A DNA stretch of 64,000 nt from Candidatus Kapaibacterium sp. (lineage in GTDB: Bacteria; Bacteroidota; Ignavibacteria; Kapaibacteriales; NICIL-2). The stretch is taken from positions 62,001 to 126,000 of the forward strand of contig JANWWF010000002.1 of NCBI GenBank assembly GCA_025055755.1. Reading direction: 5' to 3'. The notes below the pieces were generated by a model that saw only the letters and a program-made list of their open reading frames with translations, was not told the DNA's origin and did not search any database. The position numbers and the translations under genes were made by a program. Each line of letters opens with the position of its first letter. Within the stretch, counting starts at the first letter, position 1. Below are positions 43,664-52,927 of the stretch, one piece after another.

Positions 43664-45094
43664 CTATAGCCGTTCAGAAACTTTCTTCAGTTGCTCACTA
43701 ACTGTAGCCAACACGGAGCTGATGTTTTCAACGACGTGCTTGGCGGTGTCTTTGGCCTGCTGTTTGAATTCATCGAGTGTTTGTTCTACGCTACGCTGTT
43801 CCATCTCAGGATAAAGGGGGAAGGTGCGACAAAAGTCGCGTACCTCTTGCCGAATGCGATCAAGCACGTCCGGATCATTACGATGGGTCAGTGCCCGGTC
43901 GATCCATGCGGCAATTTGGCGCATTTCTGGCTCTTTCATTCCGCGAGTAGTCATTGCAGGAGTGCCAAGCCGAATGCCACTTGTCACAAGTGGTGGTTGA
44001 GTATCGAAAGGCACAGCATTTTTGTTACAGGTGATGCCTGCGCGGTCGAGGGCAGTTTCTGCCTCTTTCCCTGTAATGTTTTTTGATCGCAGGTCCACAA
44101 GCATTAGATGGTTATCTGTTCCTCCGCTGACGATTGTGTATCCACGCTCCATCAATGCTTCCGCAAGTGCCTTTGCATTGCGGATAACCTGCTTGGCGTA
44201 TTCCTTGAACGAGTCCTGCAAACATTCGCCAAATGCAACAGCTTTTGCTGCAATGACGTGCATCAGTGGACCCCCTTGAATGCCTGGCATGACCCATGAG
44301 TCTATAAGTTCACCCATTTTCTTGACGCGCCCTGTTTTTGGTGCCACTTGACCAAATGGATTGTCCACGTTCTTGCCAAGTAGAATGAGTCCTCCGCGTG
44401 GCCCACGCAGGGTTTTGTGCGTGGTGGAAGTGACTACATCGCAATACGGTAGGGGGGATTGAAGGAGTCCCGCCGCAATAAGTCCCGCCGGATGAGCGAT
44501 ATCGGCCATAAGGAATGCACCGACACGATCAGCGATTTGGCGGAAGGCAGCATAGTCAATTTCGCGTGAATATGCCGAAGCGCCTACTGTGATCATGCGT
44601 GGTCGGTGCTCCAGTGCTAAGCGTTCAACCTGGTCGTAGTCAATTCGACCTGTTTCCGGGTGAACACCGTAGGCGACGAACTTGTACATCCGTCCCGAGA
44701 AGTTTACAGGTGAGCCGTGGGTTAGATGCCCTCCATGAGCAAGGTCCATCCCCAACACAGTATCGCCTGGCTGAAGGTAGGTAAAGTACACTGCCATGTT
44801 AGCGCTGGAACCGCTATGCGGCTGCACATTCGCATATTCAGCGCCGAAGAGCTTTTTTGCCCGCTCGATAGCAAGCGTTTCGGCGACATCAACCCATTCG
44901 CAGCCGCCATAGTAGCGTCGTCCTGGGTAGCCTTCGGCATATTTGTTTGTCAGAACGCTGCCCTGTGCCTGCATAACAGCAAGCGAGGTGAAGTTTTCCG
45001 AGGCAATGAGCTCAATCTTGTCACGCTGGCGCTCATATTCTCCAACCAGTGCTGCCCATACTTCAGGGTCACTGATGCGAACAATGTCGTACAT
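43664..45094 (-). CDS. glyA: serine hydroxymethyltransferase with extra C-terminal helix
   Basis: Converts serine and tetrahydrofolate to glycine and 5,10-methylene-THF. The PLP lysine is Lys227 in [27 protein letters not shown] and [13 protein letters not shown] are also intact. The normal enzyme ends near FPLYPEM (about 431). Here about 45 more residues follow ([20 protein letters not shown], then [18 protein letters not shown]), forming an amphipathic helix that is not part of the SHMT family. The 476-aa length is therefore about 45-60 above usual. Confidence 0.95.
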   Translation of the reverse strand: MYDIVRISDPEVWAALVGEYERQRDKIELIASENFTSLAVMQAQGSVLTNKYAEGYPGRRYYGGCEWVDVAETLAIERAKKLFGAEYANVQPHSGSSANMAVYFTYLQPGDTVLGMDLAHGGHLTHGSPVNFSGRMYKFVAYGVHPETGRIDYDQVERLALEHRPRMITVGASAYSREIDYAAFRQIADRVGAFLMADIAHPAGLIAAGLLQSPLPYCDVVTSTTHKTLRGPRGGLILLGKNVDNPFGQVAPKTGRVKKMGELIDSWVMPGIQGGPLMHVIAAKAVAFGECLQDSFKEYAKQVIRNAKALAEALMERGYTIVSGGTDNHLMLVDLRSKNITGKEAETALDRAGITCNKNAVPFDTQPPLVTSGIRLGTPAMTTRGMKEPEMRQIAAWIDRALTHRNDPDVLDRIRQEVRDFCRTFPLYPEMEQRSVEQTLDEFKQQAKDTAKHVVENISSVLATVSEQLKKVSERL

Positions 45095-45129
45095 CGTTGT
45101 TACACGCGCGTTACGTTCAACTCTATTGG

Positions 45130-46077
45130 TTATCGGATAACAAGCAACGGAAATACACGTGTTCCATTGCTATGGTGGTAGCAAAGCATGTATGTCCCGC
45201 TTGCCAAAGACGAAACAGGGATTGCAATCGCGTTTGTTGGAGCAACAGTCGAAAGTGGATATCGAGCCAGTACTTCGCCGCGCATGGAGCAAATTTCTAC
45301 CGTTGCGTGAAAAAGAAGTTCACGCTCTGGGACATGGATGGTTACAACATCGATTGCGGGATTTGGCTCAATTGCCCAGTCTGCCGTCCCACGAACATCA
45401 GGTGTTGCACTGAAGGGAATCTCTACACATTCGGCAATACCACTGGTGTCTGCAGCAGGGATGATACACTGGAGCGATGGTCCTGCTGGTGAAGTTAGTG
45501 TCCCTTGTCCAACCCACACGGACCAAATTGGAAAAGGTTCGTCACTTGGGCGAGGTCGAACGTTGGTAAGAGTTGCTCCGAATAAACTCATTTGTGGATA
45601 GCGTGCACGAAAAGATTGAAATGCGGCATTAGCCGCAAGCTTACGTACCATTACGTCACTGTTCATGAACGAGGTAGGCAGAGCAAATTCACCCCGAAGT
45701 TGCTCGAAGCCTGGAAGGCCCAAGAGTGGAAATGCTTGGTATAATGTCCATAGCTTAACGGTAGCGTACATAACCACTGTGTCTTGTTGATTGCTGGTTT
45801 TTCCTTGCACCGCATACACCCACACCGTATTCGTTCCCTGCTGAAAATCGAACGCAAGCGATATACCTGTTGTTGGTCCACTATTCAATGGGGATAACAC
45901 AGCTGTATCTCCTGTTGTGTAAATCGCGGTGATCGTAGGATTATTTACCCCCCTCTGCTGGGCAATCCGTAGTACGGCACGTATCCCCTCAGCTGCCGTG
46001 AAGGGAGAAAGAATCTGGCAATATCCTTGTAGTGTTGCAAAAAGCCCAACAATAGCGAGCGTTCGATACATAGCCAT
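45130..46077 (-). CDS. exported protein with T9SS C-terminal sorting domain
   Basis: About 315 aa with a signal peptide ([19 protein letters not shown]). The middle is not recognised. The last 80 residues are a classic Por secretion (T9SS) sorting domain: [14 protein letters not shown], then [16 protein letters not shown] and [16 protein letters not shown], ending VFPLLVIR. This sends the protein over the outer membrane by type IX secretion. Start choices are GTG 46083, ATG 46077 and ATG 46071; the signal peptide is fine with each. It diverges from the E1 gene. Confidence 0.75.
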   Translation of the reverse strand: MAMYRTLAIVGLFATLQGYCQILSPFTAAEGIRAVLRIAQQRGVNNPTITAIYTTGDTAVLSPLNSGPTTGISLAFDFQQGTNTVWVYAVQGKTSNQQDTVVMYATVKLWTLYQAFPLLGLPGFEQLRGEFALPTSFMNSDVMVRKLAANAAFQSFRARYPQMSLFGATLTNVRPRPSDEPFPIWSVWVGQGTLTSPAGPSLQCIIPAADTSGIAECVEIPFSATPDVRGTADWAIEPNPAIDVVTIHVPERELLFHATVEICSMRGEVLARYPLSTVAPTNAIAIPVSSLASGTYMLCYHHSNGTRVFPLLVIR

Positions 46078-46175
46078 TCTCACAGTGTAGGATAACTGTA
46101 CGTGAAACTACGAAACAATTTTCCCTCTATCGCTGCGAGTGCAAGCGTAATTTGCATTTTGTGCTCATTTGATTG

Positions 46176-48242
46176 ATGGATGGTATGGCATTAACTCCTA
46201 ACCAGTGGCAACGAATTGCACGGACTGTAATCGCTTCTCGCCTGATTGATGAAATCGAGGAAACTGAACTTGCACCGAAAGGGCTGGTAACGTACCAGTT
46301 TTCTGCCAAGGGGCATGAACTGTTTCAGGTGTTGCTGGCAGAGCTTTTGGATCACCCTCATGACGCAGCGACAGTGTACTATCGTTCTCGTCCGTTTGTA
46401 CTCCATGCGGGCATGACCTATCAGGAAGCCTTCAGCGGTCCACTGGCGCGGGCAGGCAGTCGGAATGGAGGGCGAGATATTGGAGTGGTGCACAATCTCG
46501 TTCCTCGGCGCAACATAACTGTCCTTCCTGCTTCTGGCGATGTTGGTGCCCAATATACTCCCGCCGCTGGATGGGCACAGGCAATTCGGTATTACGTCCG
46601 CGTGCTGGAAGATATGTCGTGGGAGGGTGCAGTCGCTGTTGCTTTAGGTGGGGATGGTTCTGTTGCAACAAATGGCTTTTGGTCGGCTCTCACTATTGCA
46701 ACGACGCTCAAACTCCCGATGATTTTTGCGATCGAAGACAACGGCTTTGGGATATCTGTTCGGGGTGAGCTTCAAACGCCGGGCGGAAACATTGCCAACA
46801 ATCTCCGAGCATTTCGCAATCTGGTGATATTCTCCTGTGACGGTGCCGACCCTGAGGAGGCGACTGCCGCAGTTGAACAAGCAATTCATGTCGCTCGGGA
46901 GAAGGGTAAGCCTGTGCTTTTGCATGGTCGAGTTCCTCGATTATGTGGTCATTCGGGAGCAGATAACCAGGCGTATAAAACTGCTGAGGAACGAGCCGAG
47001 GAACAACGGCGTGATCCACTACCGCGACTGCGAGCATTCCTCCAGCGGAAGGGAATTCTCTCTGCCCAACAGTGGAAAGAGTTAGTTGAAGCGGTCAGTC
47101 AAGAAGTGCGGACAGCCTGCGAAACAGCATTGGCGGAACCAGAGCCGGAACCTTCCTCGGTGACCCAGTTTGTCTTTTATGATGGCAAGAATCTGCAAAA
47201 AGTTGGGGGGCAGTGGACAGCTGCTCCTCCGGTACTCCTGTTCACAGAAGAACCTCGTACCGATGGTCCCCGCATTAACTTGATCGAAGCGGTGCGTCGC
47301 ACCCTTGCCACAGAGTTAGGACGCAACAAACGGGTTCTCATTTTTGGTGAAGATGTGGGAGTCAAAGGAGGTGTCCACGGTGCGACAGTTGACCTGCAAC
47401 GGCAATTCGGAGCAGAGCGAGTTTTCGATACTTCTCTTTCCGAGGAAGGCATTATTGGACGAGCCGTTGGGATGGCATTGGCAGGTCTTGTGCCAGTGCC
47501 AGAGATACAGTTTCGCAAGTATCTCGATCCAGCAACCGAACAATTCAACGATTGTGGCACTATCCGATGGCGCACTAATAACGCCTTTGCAGCGCCAATA
47601 GTGGTGCGCATACCTGTCGGATATAGCAAGAGAACTGGAGATCCATGGCATAGTGTCTCAGGCGAGGCAATCTTTGCACACACGGTGGGATGGATTATAG
47701 CATTTCCTTCGAATGCGCGCGATGCTGCTGGATTGTTGCGCTCAGCCCTGTATGCAAATGATCCGGTTGTTTTTCTCGAGCACCGCAACTTGCTCGATAC
47801 AGCACCTGCTCGGACGCCATACCCCGGCGATGATTTTATCGTACCGTTTGGTAAAGCAGCGCGTGTCCTGGAAGGGACGGCGGTGACCATTGTTACATGG
47901 GGGGATATGGTGCATCAATCCCTGGAGGCAGTGCGTCAGACCGGCATTTCAGCTGATGTGATAGACTTACGAACAATTCGCCCTTGGGACAAAGAGTGTG
48001 TGCTGGAATCGGTGCGGAAAACAGGGCGCTGCCTGATTGTTCACGAGGATACCATCACGTGTGGCTTCGGCGCTGAAATTAGTGCAACGGTCACGGAAGA
48101 GGCATTTTCTTTTCTCGATGCTCCAGTCATGCGGCTTGCTCCACCAGATGTTCCCATTCCCTACAACAAGCAACTGATGGCTGCAATCGTCCCTACCCCA
48201 GAGCGTATTGTACGTCATTTACGCCAGCTGCTTGCGTACTGA
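46176..48242 (+). CDS. 2-oxoacid dehydrogenase E1, alpha and beta fused (branched-chain type)
   Basis: A 688-aa single polypeptide joining both E1 subunits. The alpha half (1 to about 350) has the TPP motif GDGSVATNGFW (159-169) ending in FAIEDN. The beta half has IFGEDVGVKGGVHGATVDL, FDTSLSEEGIIGRAVGMAL and PDVPIPYNKQLMAAIVPTPE. It would decarboxylate a branched-chain 2-oxoacid (or pyruvate) and pass the acyl group to lipoyl-E2. E2 and E3 are not in the window. Such fusions are known in Bacteroidota. The ATG is at 46176 or 46185. Confidence 0.9.
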   Translation: MDGMALTPNQWQRIARTVIASRLIDEIEETELAPKGLVTYQFSAKGHELFQVLLAELLDHPHDAATVYYRSRPFVLHAGMTYQEAFSGPLARAGSRNGGRDIGVVHNLVPRRNITVLPASGDVGAQYTPAAGWAQAIRYYVRVLEDMSWEGAVAVALGGDGSVATNGFWSALTIATTLKLPMIFAIEDNGFGISVRGELQTPGGNIANNLRAFRNLVIFSCDGADPEEATAAVEQAIHVAREKGKPVLLHGRVPRLCGHSGADNQAYKTAEERAEEQRRDPLPRLRAFLQRKGILSAQQWKELVEAVSQEVRTACETALAEPEPEPSSVTQFVFYDGKNLQKVGGQWTAAPPVLLFTEEPRTDGPRINLIEAVRRTLATELGRNKRVLIFGEDVGVKGGVHGATVDLQRQFGAERVFDTSLSEEGIIGRAVGMALAGLVPVPEIQFRKYLDPATEQFNDCGTIRWRTNNAFAAPIVVRIPVGYSKRTGDPWHSVSGEAIFAHTVGWIIAFPSNARDAAGLLRSALYANDPVVFLEHRNLLDTAPARTPYPGDDFIVPFGKAARVLEGTAVTIVTWGDMVHQSLEAVRQTGISADVIDLRTIRPWDKECVLESVRKTGRCLIVHEDTITCGFGAEISATVTEEAFSFLDAPVMRLAPPDVPIPYNKQLMAAIVPTPERIVRHLRQLLAY

Positions 48243-48245
48243 CAG

Positions 48246-48962
48246 ATGGCAAAGTTTACCCAGCCGACACGGGAAGCACTCGCAGGTGTGCCGAATGATC
48301 CAAACCAGGTTGTGCTTTCCTTGAGCGAGATTTTTCACTCGATTCAAGGAGAAGGGACACGCGCTGGTATGCCATGCGTTTTTGTACGACTGCAGGGATG
48401 TTCTCTCCGCTGCGTGTGGTGTGACACGCCGTATGCACTCGATCGTCGAAAGCCGGAGCTTGTTTTGTCCGCAGCGGACATTCTCCAGCGCATCGAGCAC
48501 TACGGCACTCCGTTCGTAGAACTCACCGGGGGAGAACCGCTCGAGCAGCTTGGGACGTTCCGCCTTGTTGAGTGGTTGTGTGACCGTGGCTATACGGTCG
48601 CAATTGAAACGGGGGGACACATTAGCATTGAACACGTTGACCCACGGGCAATATGCATCGTGGATGTCAAGTGTCCAGATTCGCGCATGCAGCCGCTCAA
48701 CTATGCGGCGAATCTTGATTTTCTGCGCCCCCATGATGAGGTGAAGTTCGTAATTGCCAGTCGTCGCGATTACGAGTGGGCACGAACGGTGGTAGAAAAG
48801 CATAACCTTTCTACAAGGGCCGCAGCAGTTCTTTTTTCACCTGCTTTTGGGATAATCCAGCCGGATGTATTAGCAGAGTGGATCCTTTCTGACCGCTTGC
48901 CAGTCCGGCTGCAGCTCCAGCTGCATAAGTTCATCTGGGAGCCTCATCGCCGTGGTGTGTAG
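48246..48962 (+). CDS. queE: 7-carboxy-7-deazaguanine synthase
   Basis: A 238-aa radical SAM enzyme that makes CDG from 6-carboxytetrahydropterin in queuosine (7-deazaguanine) synthesis. It shows IQGEGTRAGMPCVFVRLQG, the radical SAM cluster ligands CSLRCVWC, VELTGGEPLEQ and VKCPDSRM. The other que genes are not near. It starts 3 bp after the E1 stop and a short open frame follows 3 bp after its own stop. The tight packing suggests one operon running through hprK. Confidence 0.92.
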   Translation: MAKFTQPTREALAGVPNDPNQVVLSLSEIFHSIQGEGTRAGMPCVFVRLQGCSLRCVWCDTPYALDRRKPELVLSAADILQRIEHYGTPFVELTGGEPLEQLGTFRLVEWLCDRGYTVAIETGGHISIEHVDPRAICIVDVKCPDSRMQPLNYAANLDFLRPHDEVKFVIASRRDYEWARTVVEKHNLSTRAAAVLFSPAFGIIQPDVLAEWILSDRLPVRLQLQLHKFIWEPHRRGV

Positions 48963-48965
48963 CTG

Positions 48966-49280
48966 ATGCCACAACGGCAGTGTGACTCCTACTTACTGCG
49001 CAAAATAGAGTCACTGCTGGTTCGTGTAAGGCAACAGCGGCTTATGGGAACGGTGCCACATTCCTGGAAGGTCTTTACAGTGCGTCGAGGTGCACAAAGA
49101 ACGTGCTACTCTGTTCCACAAAGAATGAATGCACGTAGCAAATACCGATGTGGTAGTTTAGCTTGCAGCCAGAGTATTCTACTTTCAGACGCGTGCCGAT
49201 CCTCCCGAGCTGCTCATCGAATGGCTTCTACTGGTAGTGAGCTTTTGATGCTGTGTCTATTTCAGCAGGTGCAGGCATGA
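48966..49280 (+). CDS. possible small basic Cys-rich protein between queE and hprK
   Basis: A 104-aa open frame filling a 314-bp gap. It starts 3 bp after queE and its TGA overlaps the hprK ATG (ATGA), as expected for a coupled operon gene. Against this, the protein is unusual (many Arg, Ser and Cys; no known motif), it uses AGA/AGG codons that neighbours avoid, and short hydrophobic segments are readable in another frame. It may be a fast-evolving small gene, a decayed gene or no gene at all. The raiA/hpf gene that often precedes hprK was looked for and not seen. Confidence 0.35.
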   Translation: MPQRQCDSYLLRKIESLLVRVRQQRLMGTVPHSWKVFTVRRGAQRTCYSVPQRMNARSKYRCGSLACSQSILLSDACRSSRAAHRMASTGSELLMLCLFQQVQA

Positions 49281-50293
49281 ATGTTTTCAATGTGCAGCCA
49301 GTGCGTAAACAGGCAATCGCAGTTCGAACGCTCTTAGAAGCGCCCTTGCAACTTCGTTCCCTCAACGAAACGGTAGGGTGGGACAATCTCATTACCGACG
49401 AAAGTGTGCACCGACCGCAATTAGCACTGGCAGGATTTTTGGAACTATTTACCAGCCATCGGTTGCAAGTGATGGGGAATACTGAGGTATACTATCTCCG
49501 CTCGCTGGCAACTGCTGACCGCTTACGAGCATTTCGGGGAATTGTAGAACGTCGGGTACCAGCAATCGTTTTGACCAATAGTCACACCCTTGATCAAGAA
49601 CTTCTTGATGTCGCAACCGAATACAACGTCGCGTTGTTGCAAACGCCCTACGAAACGACCCGTACAGTGCACATTCTGTCCGAGTTCTTGGGCGATCAGT
49701 TTGCCCCACACATTGTGGTCCATGGCTCATTTGTGGATGTGTATGGTGTAGGAGTGCTCTTTGTAGGGCGCAGCGGTATTGGTAAGAGCGAGATTGCATT
49801 GGACCTTGTTGAGCGGGGACATCGTCTCGTTGCTGACGATGTGGTTATCCTCACGCGCAAGCGCGATGCAATTCTCATGGGCACGGGTAGTTCACTGATC
49901 GAGCACATGGTTGAAGTTCGTGGCTTGGGGATTATTGACGTGCGGCAGATGTTCGGTATCCGAGCAATACGTTACCAAAAGCGATTGGAAATTGTCGTCG
50001 AGCTGGAGGATTGGAACGCAAGTGAAAACTACGAGCGCGTCGGGCTGGATGATACAACGGTTGAAATACTCGGCATCCCCATTGCGTCGGTCAAATTGCC
50101 AATCTTTCCAGGCAAAAACATTACTGTCATTGCAGAGGTGATTGCACTCAACTACTTGCTCCGAACTTACGGTTACAATGCTGCCCGCCACCTTGCGGAA
50201 AAGTTAGAACGCGAGATTCGCACACGGTCGGAGCAGAGCAGTAGCACTTTTGACCAGCGGGCTGTCACTTACTTCCAAGGCGACGATGAATAA
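49277..50293 (+). CDS. hprK: HPr kinase/phosphorylase
   Basis: A 338-aa regulator that phosphorylates and dephosphorylates Ser46 of HPr in response to carbon state. It has the N-terminal domain, the P-loop GRSGIGKS (164-171) with DLVERGHRLVADD, and the K3 loop/signature EVRGLGIIDVRQMFGI. No ptsH/ptsI lies in the window. The ATG at 49277 is in an ATGA overlap with the small upstream frame, and its own end overlaps the TPR lipoprotein start by 8 bp. Confidence 0.93.
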   Translation: MNVFNVQPVRKQAIAVRTLLEAPLQLRSLNETVGWDNLITDESVHRPQLALAGFLELFTSHRLQVMGNTEVYYLRSLATADRLRAFRGIVERRVPAIVLTNSHTLDQELLDVATEYNVALLQTPYETTRTVHILSEFLGDQFAPHIVVHGSFVDVYGVGVLFVGRSGIGKSEIALDLVERGHRLVADDVVILTRKRDAILMGTGSSLIEHMVEVRGLGIIDVRQMFGIRAIRYQKRLEIVVELEDWNASENYERVGLDDTTVEILGIPIASVKLPIFPGKNITVIAEVIALNYLLRTYGYNAARHLAEKLEREIRTRSEQSSSTFDQRAVTYFQGDDE

Positions 50294-52322
50294 CGCACGT
50301 GTAGTTTCTCTGGTGCTTGCGGTTGTTACAGTGCTGAATGGGTGCCGCCTGTGGGATAACACCACGACCTATTTCAACACATACTACAACATGCGTCGCC
50401 TGGAAACTGAAATCACTGATGAATTCCGCTACCACGATGAATTTGCTAAGCCCCCCAAGCCGCGTGTTGTCGTCCCTATGGAACCTGATCTTGTGCTGGA
50501 GCGCCCTGCGCTGGGAGCACTCCCTGCGTACCTGGATCAAATGGTTATCAAATCGAACAAACTTCAGCCGGTTCGTGTAAAGGTAGATTCCATTATCATC
50601 AAGGGCTCGAAAATTCTTGCGCTGCACGGGCAGAGCGATTTTGTTGATGGGACGCTCTATTTGATGGCACTGGCATATTTCTTCCGCAGCGAATGGTTGC
50701 CCTCTGCCATTAAGTGTCAGGAGCTAATACTGCAGTTCCCCCAAAGTCCCTATTCACCTGATGCGCACCTGCTTGCAGCAAAGAATTACCTCCTGCAGCG
50801 CAACATCTCTAAGGCAGAACAAATGCTTTCGCGGACTGTGGATATAGCATGGGAGCAGTTGCGCTATGATGTGCTCTCGGAAGCTTTCCGACTCCAAGCA
50901 GAGCTGGCGATTGAACAGGGGAACTTCGACCGCGCGGTGCGTCCATACCGTCAAGCAATAGCACAATGCCCTGATGAAGCTCAGCGAGCAATCTGGCAAG
51001 TGGATATGGGATTGCTGCTCTACCGACTGCGACGCTTTGCACTGGCTGAACGCGAACTTGCGATTGTGGAAAAGTATTCGCCGGACAATTTGCGCCTCTT
51101 CGAGTGCCGATACTATCGTGCGCTTGCTCTATCTCATCTTGGACGCTTTGCGGAAGCAGAGGCGATTCTCGACGATCTGGAATCGCAGCGCCGCTTCGAT
51201 GACTACATCAAGGCAGGATATATCACGGGCGCACGAATGGAACTTCTCCGCTTGGCAAAGCGGACTGCTGAGTTAGATTCACTGGAGCGTGCTGCATCGC
51301 AGCAAGCGTCGGCCAGCGATGCTATCTTGGTTGCTCACTTCGAACGTGGACTGGAATACTTTCGAGTCAAAGACTACGATAACGCTATCAAGTATTTCGC
51401 AACGGCAAAGGTTCGGCGTTCGCCAGTTTTTGATGGAGCAAAGCGGTTGTTTGATCTCCTGAACATTCGACAACAGAAACTGCAGCAATTGACTACTCTG
51501 GGCGGGCGCAGCGATGATAGTTCAAAACGTGCACGCGCATATCTTGCGTTTGAATTAGGGCGCACACACCAAGAGCTTGGCAATAGCGATAGTGCTGCTA
51601 CGTGGTATCTCAAAGCAATTGAGGATGCACCATTGGAGGACACGACGCGAGCGCAATATCTCTATGCGTTAGCACGCTTGGAGGAGGTACGGCAGCCTAA
51701 GGTCGCAGATTCGTTGTTAATGATTGTGTTCCATCGCTATCCCTTCACCGAATACGGACGAGAAGCAAAACAACGACTTGGCTTCACAGATTATGCCGTC
51801 ACCGACACGGCAGCAGATCTTCTTTCCAGCGGTGAGCATTTGCGCCGAGCTCAAAACTATTCTCTTGCTCTCCGGCAATTGCAAAAAGTTGTTGACAACT
51901 TTCCCACCAGTCCCCATGCTCCCCGAGCCTTGTATCTCATCGGTTGGACGTGGGAAAACAACTTGCGTAACAACGACAGTGCACTCTACTACTACACTCT
52001 CCTGGTGCGGCGGTATCCCACCAGCATTTATGCCAATGATGTATCGCGCAGCGTTGCATTCGCAATAGTCAAGCGGGAAGGCGCTCCACCTCCATGGTGG
52101 AAAGAAGCACAGCCACCTACGCCCTCGCCAGGACTGCCCCAGCCCACTGTGCCGAGTTCACAGTCAGGAGTGACAATTCCGAGCTTTCAAAAACCAGGGG
52201 CACCGGGTAGTATGCCATCGCTGGAGCTTCCTTCCGGAGGTGTTGTCCCCAATCCCGATCCAATGGTAATGCCAGAGCCTGCTGTGCCGGATAGCTCGGT
52301 AGTACCACGGCCCAAGCCTTAG
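50286..52322 (+). CDS. TPR-repeat lipoprotein, PorW/SprE-like
   Basis: A 678-aa lipoprotein (lipobox LNGC, Cys20). The segment just after the lipid Cys, RLWDNTTTYFNTYYNMRRLE, resembles the start of Bacteroidota PorW/SprE gliding and T9SS accessory proteins (YHN or FNTYYN motif). Then come many tetratricopeptide repeats (for example SDFVDGTLYLMALAYFFRSE, and DRAVRPYRQAIAQCPDEAQR), and a Pro/Ser-rich tail of about 70 residues. T9SS cargo genes exist in this window. The PorW link is by motif and is not proven. It overlaps hprK by 8 bp. Confidence 0.75.
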   Translation: MNNARVVSLVLAVVTVLNGCRLWDNTTTYFNTYYNMRRLETEITDEFRYHDEFAKPPKPRVVVPMEPDLVLERPALGALPAYLDQMVIKSNKLQPVRVKVDSIIIKGSKILALHGQSDFVDGTLYLMALAYFFRSEWLPSAIKCQELILQFPQSPYSPDAHLLAAKNYLLQRNISKAEQMLSRTVDIAWEQLRYDVLSEAFRLQAELAIEQGNFDRAVRPYRQAIAQCPDEAQRAIWQVDMGLLLYRLRRFALAERELAIVEKYSPDNLRLFECRYYRALALSHLGRFAEAEAILDDLESQRRFDDYIKAGYITGARMELLRLAKRTAELDSLERAASQQASASDAILVAHFERGLEYFRVKDYDNAIKYFATAKVRRSPVFDGAKRLFDLLNIRQQKLQQLTTLGGRSDDSSKRARAYLAFELGRTHQELGNSDSAATWYLKAIEDAPLEDTTRAQYLYALARLEEVRQPKVADSLLMIVFHRYPFTEYGREAKQRLGFTDYAVTDTAADLLSSGEHLRRAQNYSLALRQLQKVVDNFPTSPHAPRALYLIGWTWENNLRNNDSALYYYTLLVRRYPTSIYANDVSRSVAFAIVKREGAPPPWWKEAQPPTPSPGLPQPTVPSSQSGVTIPSFQKPGAPGSMPSLELPSGGVVPNPDPMVMPEPAVPDSSVVPRPKP

Positions 52323-52927
52323 GGAGGCAAGTTATCGCCTTTTGCTTGCTGCTTCGACAGTGCATTGATTTCGCTTGCAGCACGGGCAATTCCTGCTTTT
52401 GCAATGTGCTCGAGTGCAGTGACGGCATTAGAGATCATCTGCTCGACCAGCTCCTGTTCATTGGGTGGAAAAGGCGACAACACGTAGTCAACCAATTCTC
52501 CTTGCCCAAAAGAGCGTCCAATGCCGCATCGAAGACGCCAGAATTGCTCGGTGCCAAGCTCGGCGATGAGAGACGCGATTCCATTATGCCCGCCATCGGA
52601 ACCACCAAGTTTGAGGTGGATTCTCCCGACAGGAAAGTTGTATTCATCCACAATGGCAATAAGACGCTCCGGTTGCACACCATACTGCCCAATAAGCGCT
52701 CGTGCAGCAATACCAGAACGGTTCATGTATGTCGTGGGTAAAGCTACAACAAACTGCTGCCGCGCAAAACGCAGCTGAGCTTCCAACCATGGACCTCGTC
52801 CAGGATGAAAGCTGGCACCATGTTTTTCAGCGAATGCAGTGGCAACACGGTAGCCAATGTTGTGACGTGTATAGGCGTACTTTTCACCAGGGTTGCCTAA
52901 GCCAAGAATAATCCAGTCAGTGCTCAT
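52319..52927 (-). CDS. pth: peptidyl-tRNA hydrolase
   Basis: A 202-aa enzyme that recycles stalled peptidyl-tRNA. It has LGNPGEKYAYTRHNIGYRVA with the catalytic His and Asn, IVDEYNFPVGRIHLK with the active Asp, and GGSDGGHNGI. The C-terminus is normal. The stop overlaps the convergent TPR gene by 4 bp. Its ATG overlaps the stop of the PNP gene upstream (ATGA), so pth and PNP are coupled on the minus strand. Confidence 0.95.
   Translation of the reverse strand: MSTDWIILGLGNPGEKYAYTRHNIGYRVATAFAEKHGASFHPGRGPWLEAQLRFARQQFVVALPTTYMNRSGIAARALIGQYGVQPERLIAIVDEYNFPVGRIHLKLGGSDGGHNGIASLIAELGTEQFWRLRCGIGRSFGQGELVDYVLSPFPPNEQELVEQMISNAVTALEHIAKAGIARAASEINALSKQQAKGDNLPP

Noticed and set aside
50250-50285. 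Upstream start of the TPR gene at 50250
   Set aside because: The lipoprotein signal begins at ATG 50286, and the extra residues lie inside hprK.
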